A DNA stretch of 64,000 nucleotides from positions 985,501 to 1,049,500 of the forward strand of contig NZ_CP113527.1 of assembly GCF_028877475.1 (NCBI RefSeq), read 5' to 3'. This document shows positions 19,095-27,479 of the stretch, one piece after another. The notes beneath the pieces were generated by a model. The model was not told where the DNA came from. It worked only from the letters and a program-made list of their open reading frames with translations, and searched no databases. A program made the position numbers and the translations under genes. Position 1 is the stretch's first letter; each line of letters starts with the position of its first letter. Source of the DNA: Lysinibacillus irui. GTDB lineage: Bacteria > Bacillota > Bacilli > Bacillales_A > Planococcaceae.

Positions 19095-20342
19095 ATGGAT
19101 GTAGCAATGATGCAAATGATGACTAAAGCAGCGCCTACTAAAACAACAAAACCAACAACAGTTAGTAGTACGGAAGGCAAGATCAATGGAACATCGTCTA
19201 AAGATAATATATCAAAATTCGGGACGGTTTTTGGCCAAATGATGTCGTCTTCAACGCAAACAAACCAATCCTCGCAGACAACTGTAACAAATGAGCTAGA
19301 TGATTTACAATCTATTTTATATGCTGGGTCAATGGAGGAAGTACTAGATTTACTAGGGATCCCCCATGATGATGGTTTATTAATGCTTCAGCTTGGTGAA
19401 GACGGAAAAGCAGTGGCGATGGATGAAATGCTTAATTTAGACAATATATTAAACGCCTTAGGTATTGATGAAGAGCAACTGCAAAAAGTAGTTCAACAGC
19501 TGCTAGGAGAGGAAAAGGAAGCTAGTGATGTTTGGGAGCTATTATCATTAGTGGATGCACAAGCCCCGATCCTACAAGCACAAATAGGTACTGCATTACA
19601 GGGGGAAGGTCAAGTAACACCGAAAGAGGCAACACAGCTTCTTCAAGTGTTGAAGCTAGCCCAATTGGTAGGACAGAAAACGGACTTAACATCAAACCAA
19701 GAAAACTTGTTATCTTCGGTTAAAGATATTTTAACGTCATTGCAAACGCAAGTAGGAACACAAGTATCACCAAAAACAACAATAACTTTCCCACTACAAG
19801 GTTTTCAGCAAGTCCAAGTAACGAAGCAGAGTGAGACAAGTACGAATGATATGGTGACACCACAAACCGTTCAAACAAAACCAGATACATTCCAGGTAAC
19901 ATTACCAACTGCCAAACCTGCTCAGTCAGAAGCTTTATTAAAAGAAATGCAAGCCATAATTAATAGAGCACAAATTTCTAATGCACAAGGGATCACTCGT
20001 TTAACGATTAAACTGTATCCGGAAAACCTAGGGACCGTTCGTATTGAACTTGTCCAAAATGATGGTGTACTGACAGCTCGTCTACTAGCTTCTACAGCTC
20101 ATGGACGTGAGTTACTTGACAGTCAAGCACACCAGTTAAAGCAAGCGTTTGTTCAGCAAAACATTCAAGTGGATCGTCTGGATATCGCACAATCACTGCA
20201 GGATGCGGATCGTCAACAACGGGATCAAAGCTTCTTCAATAATTTCTTTAAGCAGCAGCAAGATGATGAGCAAGAACAAAACAATAATGATGACGATGAA
20301 GGATTATCCTTTAGTGACTATTTAATCAATGAGGAGGTGTAA
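19095..20342 (+). CDS. fliK: flagellar hook-length control protein FliK
   Basis: Secreted ruler that sets hook length and switches export specificity. The 415-residue product has a long Gln/Thr-rich variable N-terminal part and the conserved C-terminal FliK domain (ITRLTIKLYPENLGTVRIEL), followed by a Gln/Asp/Asn-rich tail. ATG 19095 is preceded by AAAGGGGGTGA; an in-frame GTG at 19074 is rejected. It sits directly before flgD, as expected. Confidence 0.93.
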   Translation: MDVAMMQMMTKAAPTKTTKPTTVSSTEGKINGTSSKDNISKFGTVFGQMMSSSTQTNQSSQTTVTNELDDLQSILYAGSMEEVLDLLGIPHDDGLLMLQLGEDGKAVAMDEMLNLDNILNALGIDEEQLQKVVQQLLGEEKEASDVWELLSLVDAQAPILQAQIGTALQGEGQVTPKEATQLLQVLKLAQLVGQKTDLTSNQENLLSSVKDILTSLQTQVGTQVSPKTTITFPLQGFQQVQVTKQSETSTNDMVTPQTVQTKPDTFQVTLPTAKPAQSEALLKEMQAIINRAQISNAQGITRLTIKLYPENLGTVRIELVQNDGVLTARLLASTAHGRELLDSQAHQLKQAFVQQNIQVDRLDIAQSLQDADRQQRDQSFFNNFFKQQQDDEQEQNNNDDDEGLSFSDYLINEEV

Positions 20343-20344
20343 CA

Positions 20345-21037
20345 ATGGCAGATGCAACTACGACGAAAGCGACCAATCAGGCTATAACAGACGACCTTTA
20401 TTACTCTAATTATAGAAAACCTACGAAGCAAACAGGTAATAGTGAACTTGGTAAGGATGCCTTTCTACAATTGTTAATAACACAATTACAGCATCAGGAT
20501 CCTACGAATCCGATGGATGACCGAGAATTTATTTCTCAGATGGCACAGTTTTCTTCTTTAGAGCAAATGCAAAACATGACAAAGGCCATGGAATCTTTAC
20601 TAGCATCACAGCAACAAACACAAATGATGAGTTATTCGACATTTGTTGGCAAAGAAGTTAAATGGCATGAAATTACAGAAGAGAAAGATGAAAAAGGGAA
20701 TCCTGTTGTTAATGAAGGAACAGGCGTTATCGAGTCCCTTAAATTTGTTGATGGAAGTGTTGTATTCGTTTTAGCTGATGGGAAAGAAATAACTCCGGGC
20801 AATATTTCAGGAATCTTAGGTGGCTCTGGAACAAATACCACTGGTGATAACACAGCTACAGAATCTCCACTCGTGCAGGCAAGTAAATTGATTGGTAAAA
20901 ATGTGACGTATAAAGATGGAGAACAAGAATTACAAGGGCGAATCGTTTCTGTTTCAAATAAAGATGGCGTCATTTATTACGTTTTAGATAATGATAAAAA
21001 ACTAACAGATAAAGATTTTACTGTAATTAGCGAATAA
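20345..21037 (+). CDS. flgD: flagellar hook assembly (cap) protein FlgD
   Basis: Scaffold for hook polymerisation. The 230-residue product has the diagnostic N-terminal block GKDAFLQLLITQLQHQDPTNPMDDREF and SSLEQMQNM. Two repeats of a small beta module follow (KEVKWHEI... and KNVTYKDGEQELQGRI). It is longer than the minimal Bacillus protein because of the duplicated C-terminal module. A GAGGAGGTG site precedes the ATG. Confidence 0.95.
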   Translation: MADATTTKATNQAITDDLYYSNYRKPTKQTGNSELGKDAFLQLLITQLQHQDPTNPMDDREFISQMAQFSSLEQMQNMTKAMESLLASQQQTQMMSYSTFVGKEVKWHEITEEKDEKGNPVVNEGTGVIESLKFVDGSVVFVLADGKEITPGNISGILGGSGTNTTGDNTATESPLVQASKLIGKNVTYKDGEQELQGRIVSVSNKDGVIYYVLDNDKKLTDKDFTVISE

Positions 21038-21052
21038 AGGTGGAGAAAAGTG

Positions 21053-21424
21053 ATGGATAAGTTTTCAATTCATCGTGTACCCTTGCATCCATCTATTCGC
21101 ACAACACAGCCTACATCACTCAATTCACAGCAATCTTCGTTTAAAGCGCATTTACAAGAAGCGGCAAAGCAAGAGCTAAAGGTGAGCAAGCATGCGCATG
21201 AACGAATGATGGAGCGCAAAATCGATATCTCTGAACAAGAATGGCAGGTTGTATCGGATAAGGTATTTGAAGCACGCTCAAAAGGTGTCAAACAACCATT
21301 AGTTTTGATGGATCAAGCAGCTTTAATTATCAGTGCTAAAAACGCGACTGTCATTACAGCAATGGATCGCACGGAAGCAAAGCAACAGCTATTTACAAAT
21401 ATTGATGGCACGATTGTACTATAA
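21053..21424 (+). CDS. flagellar operon protein, TIGR02530-like
   Basis: The 123-residue product has a variable N-terminus and a compact domain from about residue 45 (KVSKHAHERMMERKIDISEQ) resembling the TIGR02530/flg_new family found between flgD and flgE in many Firmicutes. Function is unknown; links to hook assembly are guesses from position. ATG 21053 follows AAGGTGG by eight bases. B. subtilis lacks a gene here. Confidence 0.75.
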   Translation: MDKFSIHRVPLHPSIRTTQPTSLNSQQSSFKAHLQEAAKQELKVSKHAHERMMERKIDISEQEWQVVSDKVFEARSKGVKQPLVLMDQAALIISAKNATVITAMDRTEAKQQLFTNIDGTIVL

Positions 21425-21454
21425 AGGCCGGACCTTCTTACGTAAGGAAGCCTT
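21424..21454 (+). repeat. hairpin just before flgE
   Basis: AAGGC (21424-21428) pairs with GCCTT (21450-21454), enclosing CCTT/AAGG around a TACGTA core. It lies in the 86-base gap upstream of the hook gene. Possible processing or pausing element. Confidence 0.45.
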
Positions 21455-21510
21455 AGTGATGCTGATTGATAGAGGCTCACACATAAAAAATGAAGGGAGA
21501 ACGACAACTT

Positions 21511-22479
21511 ATGTTACGTTCTATGTATTCAGGTATTTCAGGTCTTAAAAACTTCCAAACAAAGCTAGATGTTATTGGTAATAACATCGCGAATGTTAAT
21601 ACTGTGGGCTTTAAAAAAGGTCGAGTTCTTTTTAAAGATTTAATGTCTCAGACACAAGCTGGTGCATCTGCAGCAACTGCTACTCGAGGTGGGGTTAACC
21701 CGCAACAAGTTGGTTTGGGCGCTCAATTAGCAGCTATTGATACAATACATGGCGGCGGCTCATTACAAAGTACCGGACGTGGACTTGACTTAGGGATTGA
21801 AGGAGATGGCTTCTTTATGGTAGCCGATGCAAATGGAGCTCCAGACCCAGATAGTGGTTTTATTGATGATGAAGGATTTAATAATACTTTATTTACCCGC
21901 AATGGTGTCTTCTACATGGATAGTAATGGCTATATAGTAAATGCAGATGGGAAATATTTAGTGGGTGTAACTGCAGGAGAAGATATCGTTATGGAAACTG
22001 ATGATGATGGTATTAATCCAGATGATGCACCAGTTGCTTCTGGAGATGAAGGTGCAAACTTATTTGATGATGAAGGTGTACTAACACCTGATGATGGAAC
22101 TGTGGGACCAATACGTATCCCAACGACTGCTAAAGAGATTAGCATCGGGGCTAATGGTACGATTGAATATGTAGACCTAAACGGTGATCGTAAATGGGCA
22201 GGTCAGCTAGTTATGGCTAAATTCCCAAATGCTGGAGGTCTTTCTAAGGTTGGTGGGAACTATTATCAACAAACTGCTAACTCTGGTGCTGCTTATGCAC
22301 AAGTAGCCACTGTTGCAGGGATGGGTAAAGTAGTGCCAGGGACAGTAGAAATGTCCAATGTTGACCTTTCAGAAGAATTTACAGAGATGATTGTAGCGCA
22401 ACGTGGTTTCCAAGCAAATACACGTATTATTACTACTTCGGATGAAGTGTTACAAGAGCTAGTAAACTTAAAACGATAA
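21511..22479 (+). CDS. flgE: flagellar hook protein FlgE (FlgG-like)
   Basis: Major hook subunit of the FlgE/FlgG axial family. The 322-residue product has N-terminal MLRSMYSGISGLKNFQTKLD with the NNIANVNTVGFKKG motif, and C-terminal MSNVDLSEEFTEMIVAQRGF, which form the D0 coiled coil. It is longer than the roughly 264-residue B. subtilis protein because of an Asp/Gly-rich surface stretch at residues 106-200 (for example TDDDGINPDD and FDDEGVLTPDDG). ATG 21511 follows AGGGAG. The gene has hairpins on both sides. Confidence 0.94.
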   Translation: MLRSMYSGISGLKNFQTKLDVIGNNIANVNTVGFKKGRVLFKDLMSQTQAGASAATATRGGVNPQQVGLGAQLAAIDTIHGGGSLQSTGRGLDLGIEGDGFFMVADANGAPDPDSGFIDDEGFNNTLFTRNGVFYMDSNGYIVNADGKYLVGVTAGEDIVMETDDDGINPDDAPVASGDEGANLFDDEGVLTPDDGTVGPIRIPTTAKEISIGANGTIEYVDLNGDRKWAGQLVMAKFPNAGGLSKVGGNYYQQTANSGAAYAQVATVAGMGKVVPGTVEMSNVDLSEEFTEMIVAQRGFQANTRIITTSDEVLQELVNLKR

Positions 22480-22490
22480 TCTTATAGTGT

Positions 22491-22512
22491 AGTCCTTTCA
22501 AAGTGGACTTTT
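22491..22512 (+). terminator. weak hairpin with short T run after flgE
   Basis: AGTCC (22491-22495) pairs with GGACT (22505-22509), followed by four Ts. It could cause partial termination, or block 3' decay so that flgE mRNA is favoured over downstream genes. Confidence 0.45.
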
Positions 22513-22533
22513 AATAAAACATATTTTCATATG

Positions 22534-22578
22534 AGGGAGGGTCGGGCCGGCTCTCATGCTAGACCCGGCCCTATTTCA
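22534..22578 (+). promoter_or_regulatory. GC-rich hairpin between a Shine-Dalgarno sequence and the flbD start
   Basis: A purine tract AGGGAGGG (22534-22541) is followed by a perfect 7-bp G/C stem, GGGCCGG (22544-22550) with CCGGCCC (22565-22571), and a 14-base loop. Seven bases later comes ATG 22579. Without the hairpin the Shine-Dalgarno sequence is far too distant (about 37 bases); with it folded, the effective spacing is about nine. An alternative pairing GGGTC (22539-22543) with GACCC (22562-22566) would compete. Confidence 0.5.
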
Positions 22579-22800
22579 ATGATAGAGCTAACACGTCTTA
22601 GTGGCAAAGCATTTACATTAAACGCTTTATACATAGAAACAGTCGAATCTTTCCCAGATACGACTATTACTTTAACAACTGGAACAAAAGTAATTGTTTT
22701 AGAGAGTGAAGATGAGGTGCGACAAAAGGTAACTGCCTTTTATAACAATATACAAATTTTATCCAACCCGCATCTACGAGGTGAAAAAGATGAAGAATAA
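22579..22800 (+). CDS. swrD: FlbD/SwrD-family flagellar protein
   Basis: The 73-residue product starting MIELTRLSGKAFTLNALYIE matches the small FlbD family (YlzI/SwrD in B. subtilis, reported to raise motor torque for swarming). It lies between flgE and fliL as in Bacillus. The family start at 22579 is preferred over an in-frame ATG at 22531, which would add 16 residues of poor quality and has no ribosome site of its own. The end overlaps fliL by 11 bases. Confidence 0.88.
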   Translation: MIELTRLSGKAFTLNALYIETVESFPDTTITLTTGTKVIVLESEDEVRQKVTAFYNNIQILSNPHLRGEKDEE

Positions 22801-23218
22801 TAAAATGTTAACAATGATTATTATTTTGCTAGTGGCAGTCATACTGATTGGGGTTATTTTGTTTGTATTGCTTACACAATTTAATAAACCAACAGGAGCT
22901 GTTGAGCCATCCATTGACGAGATTGTAGAGTCCACAGTGGAGGTACCAGAAATCACAACAAATCTTGCTGATAAAAGAGTTGTGCGCTTGTCATTAAAAA
23001 TTCAAACAACAAGTAAAGATGCTGCTGCAGAATTAACAAAGCGTGTTTTCCAAGTGCAAAACATTGCCATTCAAGAGCTTTCTGAAATGGAGCAAAAGGA
23101 TTTAGAAGGTAAGCAAGGCAAACAAATTTTCCAAAAATCATTAAAAACAAGGTTAAATGAATTGATGCAAGAGGGAGAAGTTCAGGAAGTATATTTTACC
23201 TCCTTCATCACTCAATAA
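22790..23218 (+). CDS. fliL: flagellar basal body-associated protein FliL
   Basis: Single-pass membrane protein next to the stator units. The 142-residue product has a short cytoplasmic start, a membrane helix (MLTMIIILLVAVILIGVILF) and a periplasmic-side domain with the family pattern TTNLADKRVVRLSLKIQT. ATG 22790 lies seven bases after GAGGTG (22777-22782) and overlaps flbD; an in-frame GTG lies at 22781. Confidence 0.93.
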   Translation: MKNNKMLTMIIILLVAVILIGVILFVLLTQFNKPTGAVEPSIDEIVESTVEVPEITTNLADKRVVRLSLKIQTTSKDAAAELTKRVFQVQNIAIQELSEMEQKDLEGKQGKQIFQKSLKTRLNELMQEGEVQEVYFTSFITQ

Positions 23219-23249
23219 AACAGAAACTGCTTGAAATGGAGGTGGGCAA

Positions 23250-24245
23250 ATGGCAGGAGATGTGTTATCTCAATCCGAGATAGATGCGCTGCTTTCCGCT
23301 ATATCAACTGGCGAAATGTCAGCAGATGACATAAAAAAAGAGGATGAGGTTCGCAAAGTTAAAGTATATGACTTTAAACGTGCACTTAGATTCTCAAAAG
23401 ATCAAATCCGAAGTTTGACCCGAATACATGAAAATTTTGCACGATTATTGACAACCTTCTTCTCTGCACAACTTAGAAGCTATGTGCAGATTACGGTTGC
23501 ATCAGTAGACCAAATACCATTTGAAGAGTTTGTTCGTTCGATTCCGAATATGACACTCATTAATGTGTTTGAAGTGCCACCATTAGATGGTAATATATTG
23601 ATGGAAATAAATCCGAACATTGCCTATTCCATGTTAGATCGTTTAATGGGCGGTAGTGGGGCGAGTCATAGTAATGTAGATAATCTAACTGAAATTGAAA
23701 CTAAAATTATGACAAACCTTTTTGAACGTTCATTCGATAATTTACGCGAGGCATGGGAAAATGTAGCGGAAATCGATCCGATTTTAGTGGAGCTTGAAGT
23801 AAATCCACAATTTTTACAAATGATTTCACCAAATGAAACAGTTGTTGTCATTTCGTTAAATACAATCATTGGTGAGACAAGCGGCATGATTAATATTTGT
23901 ATTCCTCATGTTGTATTAGAGCCAATTGTTCCAAATCTTTCTGTTCGCTATTGGATGCAAACCAATACAAAAGAAATGTCTCCAGAACAAACAAAAATGC
24001 TGGAAACGCGTGTGAAACAAGCTCAATTACCACTTTCAGTTGAATTAGGTTTAACAGACATCACAATCGAAGATTTTCTTACAATGCAAGTTGGCGATGT
24101 TATTCAGTTAGATCAAAAAATTGAAGACCCATTACTATTGAAAGTAGGAACATTGCCGAAGTTTACTGTTCAACCAGGTAAGCAAGGTAAAAAATTAGCA
24201 ATCCAGATTATCGACCCTTTGAAAGGAGGAGACGAAGATGAGTGA
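23250..24245 (+). CDS. fliM: flagellar motor switch protein FliM
   Basis: C-ring switch protein. The 331-residue product begins MAGDVLSQSEIDALLSAIS, the N-terminal phospho-CheY-binding motif. A CheC-like middle domain follows (NPNIAYSMLDRLMGGSG), then a C-terminal SpoA/FliN-like domain. It overlaps fliY by eight bases, which couples their translation. Confidence 0.97.
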   Translation: MAGDVLSQSEIDALLSAISTGEMSADDIKKEDEVRKVKVYDFKRALRFSKDQIRSLTRIHENFARLLTTFFSAQLRSYVQITVASVDQIPFEEFVRSIPNMTLINVFEVPPLDGNILMEINPNIAYSMLDRLMGGSGASHSNVDNLTEIETKIMTNLFERSFDNLREAWENVAEIDPILVELEVNPQFLQMISPNETVVVISLNTIIGETSGMINICIPHVVLEPIVPNLSVRYWMQTNTKEMSPEQTKMLETRVKQAQLPLSVELGLTDITIEDFLTMQVGDVIQLDQKIEDPLLLKVGTLPKFTVQPGKQGKKLAIQIIDPLKGGDEDE

Positions 24246-25461
24246 TGAAATGCTCTCCCAAGAAGAAATTGAAGCGTTATTAAGGGGCGAGACGTTGGAA
24301 GATAAAAACAGCGACACTGCAGCTTCTTCAAATGATGAAACAAATGAAATTAGAGTAGAGGATTACCTAGATTCGTTTGCACAAGATGCATTAGGTGAGG
24401 TAGGTAATATTTCTTTTGGAAGCTCTGCTACAGCTCTTTCTGCGTTATTAGGTCAAAAAGTTGATATTACTACACCAAGTATTTCAATGATCAATCGCAA
24501 TAAATTAGAAGAGGAATTTCCTCATCCTTATGTGGCTGTTCAAGTGGAATACACGATTGGTTTAACGGGTATGAATTTACTTGTTATTAAACAATCGGAT
24601 GCAGCCATTATTGCTGATTTAATGTTAGGTGGCGATGGATTAAATCCAAAGCCAGACTTAGGTGAAATTCAGTTAAGTGCTGTTCAAGAGGCAATGAACC
24701 AAATGATGGGTTCAGCGGCAACATCAATGTCAACAGTATTCAACAAAAAAGTGGATATCTCTCCACCGACAATAGATTTAATGAATATTTCACAAGACGA
24801 AGGTCGAGAGAATATACCAGAAGATGATTTACTCGTTAAAGTTTCATTTAGACTGCGAATTGGTAATTTAATTGATTCAAATTTAATGCAGCTCTTACCG
24901 CTTAAATTTAGTCAAAACATCGTAAAATCTCTATTAGGTGAAACAGAGTCAATTGAAGAACCAGTGGCTGCTACTATTGCTCCTGAAGCACCTCCAGTTG
25001 CACCAACGCCTGTTCAACAATCGGTGCCTGCAACACCGCCACCTGCCCAACCAATTTATGAGCAGCCGGCAGCACCAATGCAGCAACCTATATATCAGGA
25101 GCAACCACAGTTTACGCAACCATCAAGGCCTGCCCAACCTGTGAATGTGCAACAAGCACAGTTTGCTAGCTTCGATACAAATGTAATCTCTCAATCTGAA
25201 GCTAGAAATTTAAATATGCTACTTGATATTCCATTGCAAGTTACTGTAGAGTTAGGACGTACGAAGCGTTCTGTAAAAGAGATTTTAGAACTATCAAGTG
25301 GTTCGATTATTGAACTAGATAAATTAGCCGGGGAACCGGTTGATATTTTAGTGAATAGTCGTTTAATCGCTAAGGGTGAAGTTGTTGTTATTGATGAGAA
25401 CTTTGGTGTCCGTATTACAGATGTTTTAAGTCAAGCAGAACGTTTAAATAATTTAAGATAG
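24238..25461 (+). CDS. fliY: flagellar motor switch phosphatase FliY
   Basis: Gram-positive C-ring protein combining a CheY-P phosphatase with a FliN domain. The 407-residue product has an N-terminal CheY-binding peptide (MLSQEEIEALLRG) and a CheC-like domain with two E-x2-N active sites (EVGNISFGSSATALS and EAMNQMMGSAATSMS). A Pro/Gln-rich linker (about residues 240-300) leads to a C-terminal SpoA domain (IPLQVTVELGRTKRSVKEILEL). Confidence 0.96.
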   Translation: MSDEMLSQEEIEALLRGETLEDKNSDTAASSNDETNEIRVEDYLDSFAQDALGEVGNISFGSSATALSALLGQKVDITTPSISMINRNKLEEEFPHPYVAVQVEYTIGLTGMNLLVIKQSDAAIIADLMLGGDGLNPKPDLGEIQLSAVQEAMNQMMGSAATSMSTVFNKKVDISPPTIDLMNISQDEGRENIPEDDLLVKVSFRLRIGNLIDSNLMQLLPLKFSQNIVKSLLGETESIEEPVAATIAPEAPPVAPTPVQQSVPATPPPAQPIYEQPAAPMQQPIYQEQPQFTQPSRPAQPVNVQQAQFASFDTNVISQSEARNLNMLLDIPLQVTVELGRTKRSVKEILELSSGSIIELDKLAGEPVDILVNSRLIAKGEVVVIDENFGVRITDVLSQAERLNNLR

Positions 25462-25482
25462 TTTCAATTGGAGGAGTTAACC

Positions 25483-25845
25483 ATGTCTAAAAGAATTTTG
25501 ATTGTAGACGATGCTGCATTTATGCGCATGATGATCAAGGATATTTTATCAAAAAATGGATTTGAAGTTGTTGGAGAGGCAGCAGATGGTTTACAGGCTG
25601 TTGAAAAGTACAATGAATTAAAACCAGATTTAGTAACAATGGATATTACAATGCCAGAGATGGATGGTATTGCTGCTCTTAAAGCAATTAAGGGTTCTGA
25701 TCCAAGTGCAACTGTAATTATGTGCTCAGCAATGGGACAACAAGCAATGGTAATCGATGCAATTCAAGCTGGTGCAAAGGACTTTATCGTTAAGCCTTTC
25801 CAAGCAGATCGAGTAATTGAAGCGATTCAAAAAGCACTAGGATGA
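25483..25845 (+). CDS. cheY: chemotaxis response regulator CheY
   Basis: Single-domain receiver of 120 residues. The acidic pocket is D9-D10 (LIVDDAAF), phospho-acceptor D54 (VTMDITMPEMDG), and the lysine in FIVKPF. Phospho-CheY binds FliM/FliY and controls rotation. ATG 25483 follows GGAGGAG (25470-25476). Confidence 0.97.
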   Translation: MSKRILIVDDAAFMRMMIKDILSKNGFEVVGEAADGLQAVEKYNELKPDLVTMDITMPEMDGIAALKAIKGSDPSATVIMCSAMGQQAMVIDAIQAGAKDFIVKPFQADRVIEAIQKALG

Positions 25846-25849
25846 TTGC

Positions 25850-26530
25850 ATGAAAATGTTAAAATCATTTCGTTTAACGATGATTTTCGCATTTCTTGTA
25901 ACCTTCCTGTTTTTATACCCAACACCAGCTTCTGTCTATGCAGACGCTGATACGAATAGTGTCACGGATTGCATTCAAAACCCAGAAGCTTGTAATGGAG
26001 ATACTACTGATCCAGCTGCTAAACAAGAGACAAATGTATCAGCAGCTGGAGATATATCTGCATGGGAATACATAAAAATGGTTTTGGCGCTTATTTTTGT
26101 TGTAGCTTTATTTTATGGATTGATGAAGTTTTTAAACAAGCGAAATTTAAACTTCCAACGTAATCAAATGGTACAAAATTTAGGCGGTTTATCGTTAGGT
26201 GCTCAAAAATCGGTTCAGCTTTTACAAGTAGGTAAGACATTGTATCTAGTTGGTGTTGGAGAAGACGTTCAACTGTTACGTGAAATTACTGATCCAGAAG
26301 AAGTTGAAGCATTGTTAGCACTATATAACGAAAGGCAAGAACTTGCAGCAACATCACCGTATATTGCAGAAGTATTATCTAAATTTAAGAAAAAAGATCA
26401 AGTAAGCGTGCGCAATGAACAAAAGCAAGACTCATTTGGCACATTATTTGAAAAAAAGATATCCGAAATAAAACAGGAGCGTAGTGACGAGATAGAGAGA
26501 TGGAAGCAAAAGGAGAAGGATGATAAATGA
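25850..26530 (+). CDS. fliO: flagellar biosynthesis protein FliO (FliZ)
   Basis: Helper of export-gate (FliP) assembly. The 226-residue product has an N-terminal signal-like segment (about 10-28), an extracellular stretch with two cysteines, a membrane helix (about 66-86, MVLALIFVVALFYGLMKFL) and a cytoplasmic FliO domain with GGLSLGAQKSVQLLQVGKTL. The Lys/Glu-rich tail overlaps fliP. Confidence 0.9.
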   Translation: MKMLKSFRLTMIFAFLVTFLFLYPTPASVYADADTNSVTDCIQNPEACNGDTTDPAAKQETNVSAAGDISAWEYIKMVLALIFVVALFYGLMKFLNKRNLNFQRNQMVQNLGGLSLGAQKSVQLLQVGKTLYLVGVGEDVQLLREITDPEEVEALLALYNERQELAATSPYIAEVLSKFKKKDQVSVRNEQKQDSFGTLFEKKISEIKQERSDEIERWKQKEKDDK

Positions 26531-27192
26531 ATGATTTAATCAATGTTTTTTCCAATAGCGATCCTACCAACGTCTCTACATCTGTTAAGCTCTTACTTTT
26601 ACTAACTGTTTTATCACTTGCACCGAGTATATTAATTTTGATGACATCCTTTGCTCGTATTGTGATTGTCCTATCCTTTGTGCGTACGGCATTAGCTACA
26701 CAGCAAATGCCACCCAATCAAGTGATTATCGGTCTGGCACTATTTTTAACGTTCTTTATTATGGCGCCAACTTTTCAAGAGGTTAATAAAGAGGCATTAC
26801 AGCCGTTATTTGCTGAAGAAATTGGACTGGAAGAAGCTTATGATCGTGCAAGTGTGCCATTTAAAGAGTTTATGAGTAAGCATACAAGGCAAAAAGATCT
26901 TGATTTGTTTTTATCGTATAATCAAGCAGAAAAACCAGCATCAGTCGAAGAAATACCTCTGACAATGCTCGTTCCTGCATTTGCTTTGAGTGAAATAAAA
27001 ACAGCATTTCAAATTGGATTTATGATTTTTATACCATTCCTCGTAATCGATATGATTGTTGCAAGTACATTAATGTCGATGGGGATGATGATGTTACCAC
27101 CAGTAATGATTTCTTTGCCATTTAAGATTTTATTATTTGTTCTCGTCGATGGCTGGTATCTCGTTATGAAATCGTTACTACAAAGTTTTTAG
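26527..27192 (+). CDS. fliP: flagellar export gate protein FliP
   Basis: Core of the FliPQR export channel. The 221-residue membrane protein has the family motif LAPSILILMTSFARIVIVLS and the C-terminal pair of helices ending near MMLPPVMISLPFKILLFVLV. The ATG overlaps the fliO stop. Confidence 0.97.
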   Translation: MNDLINVFSNSDPTNVSTSVKLLLLLTVLSLAPSILILMTSFARIVIVLSFVRTALATQQMPPNQVIIGLALFLTFFIMAPTFQEVNKEALQPLFAEEIGLEEAYDRASVPFKEFMSKHTRQKDLDLFLSYNQAEKPASVEEIPLTMLVPAFALSEIKTAFQIGFMIFIPFLVIDMIVASTLMSMGMMMLPPVMISLPFKILLFVLVDGWYLVMKSLLQSF

Positions 27193-27205
27193 GGGATGAT
27201 ACAGT

Positions 27206-27475
27206 ATGACAGGTGAATTGGTTATTTCCATTGCAGAGCGTGCCATTATGATTATCCTTCTAACAAGCGGTCCGCTACTTTTAGTTGCCTTAGTTACTGG
27301 ATTAGCGGTCAGTGTTTTTCAAGCAACAACTTCCATTCAAGAGCAAACATTAGCATTCGTACCAAAAATCATTGCTGTCTTTGTGGCCATTGTGTTTTTT
27401 GGCCCATGGATGTTATCTCAAGTAATTAGCTATGCGAGAGACATTTTTGAGAATTTAACGCGTTATATAGGGTGA
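27206..27475 (+). CDS. fliQ: flagellar export gate protein FliQ
   Basis: Two-helix export-channel subunit of 89 residues with the conserved TSIQEQTLAFVPKIIAV loop between the helices. It sits between fliP and fliR. Confidence 0.97.
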   Translation: MTGELVISIAERAIMIILLTSGPLLLVALVTGLAVSVFQATTSIQEQTLAFVPKIIAVFVAIVFFGPWMLSQVISYARDIFENLTRYIG

Positions 27476-27479
27476 GTCC

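Noticed and set aside
22531..22578. Longer FlbD starting at ATG 22531
   Set aside because: The extra residues are encoded by the GC-rich hairpin, no ribosome site precedes 22531, and the family begins MIxLTRL.
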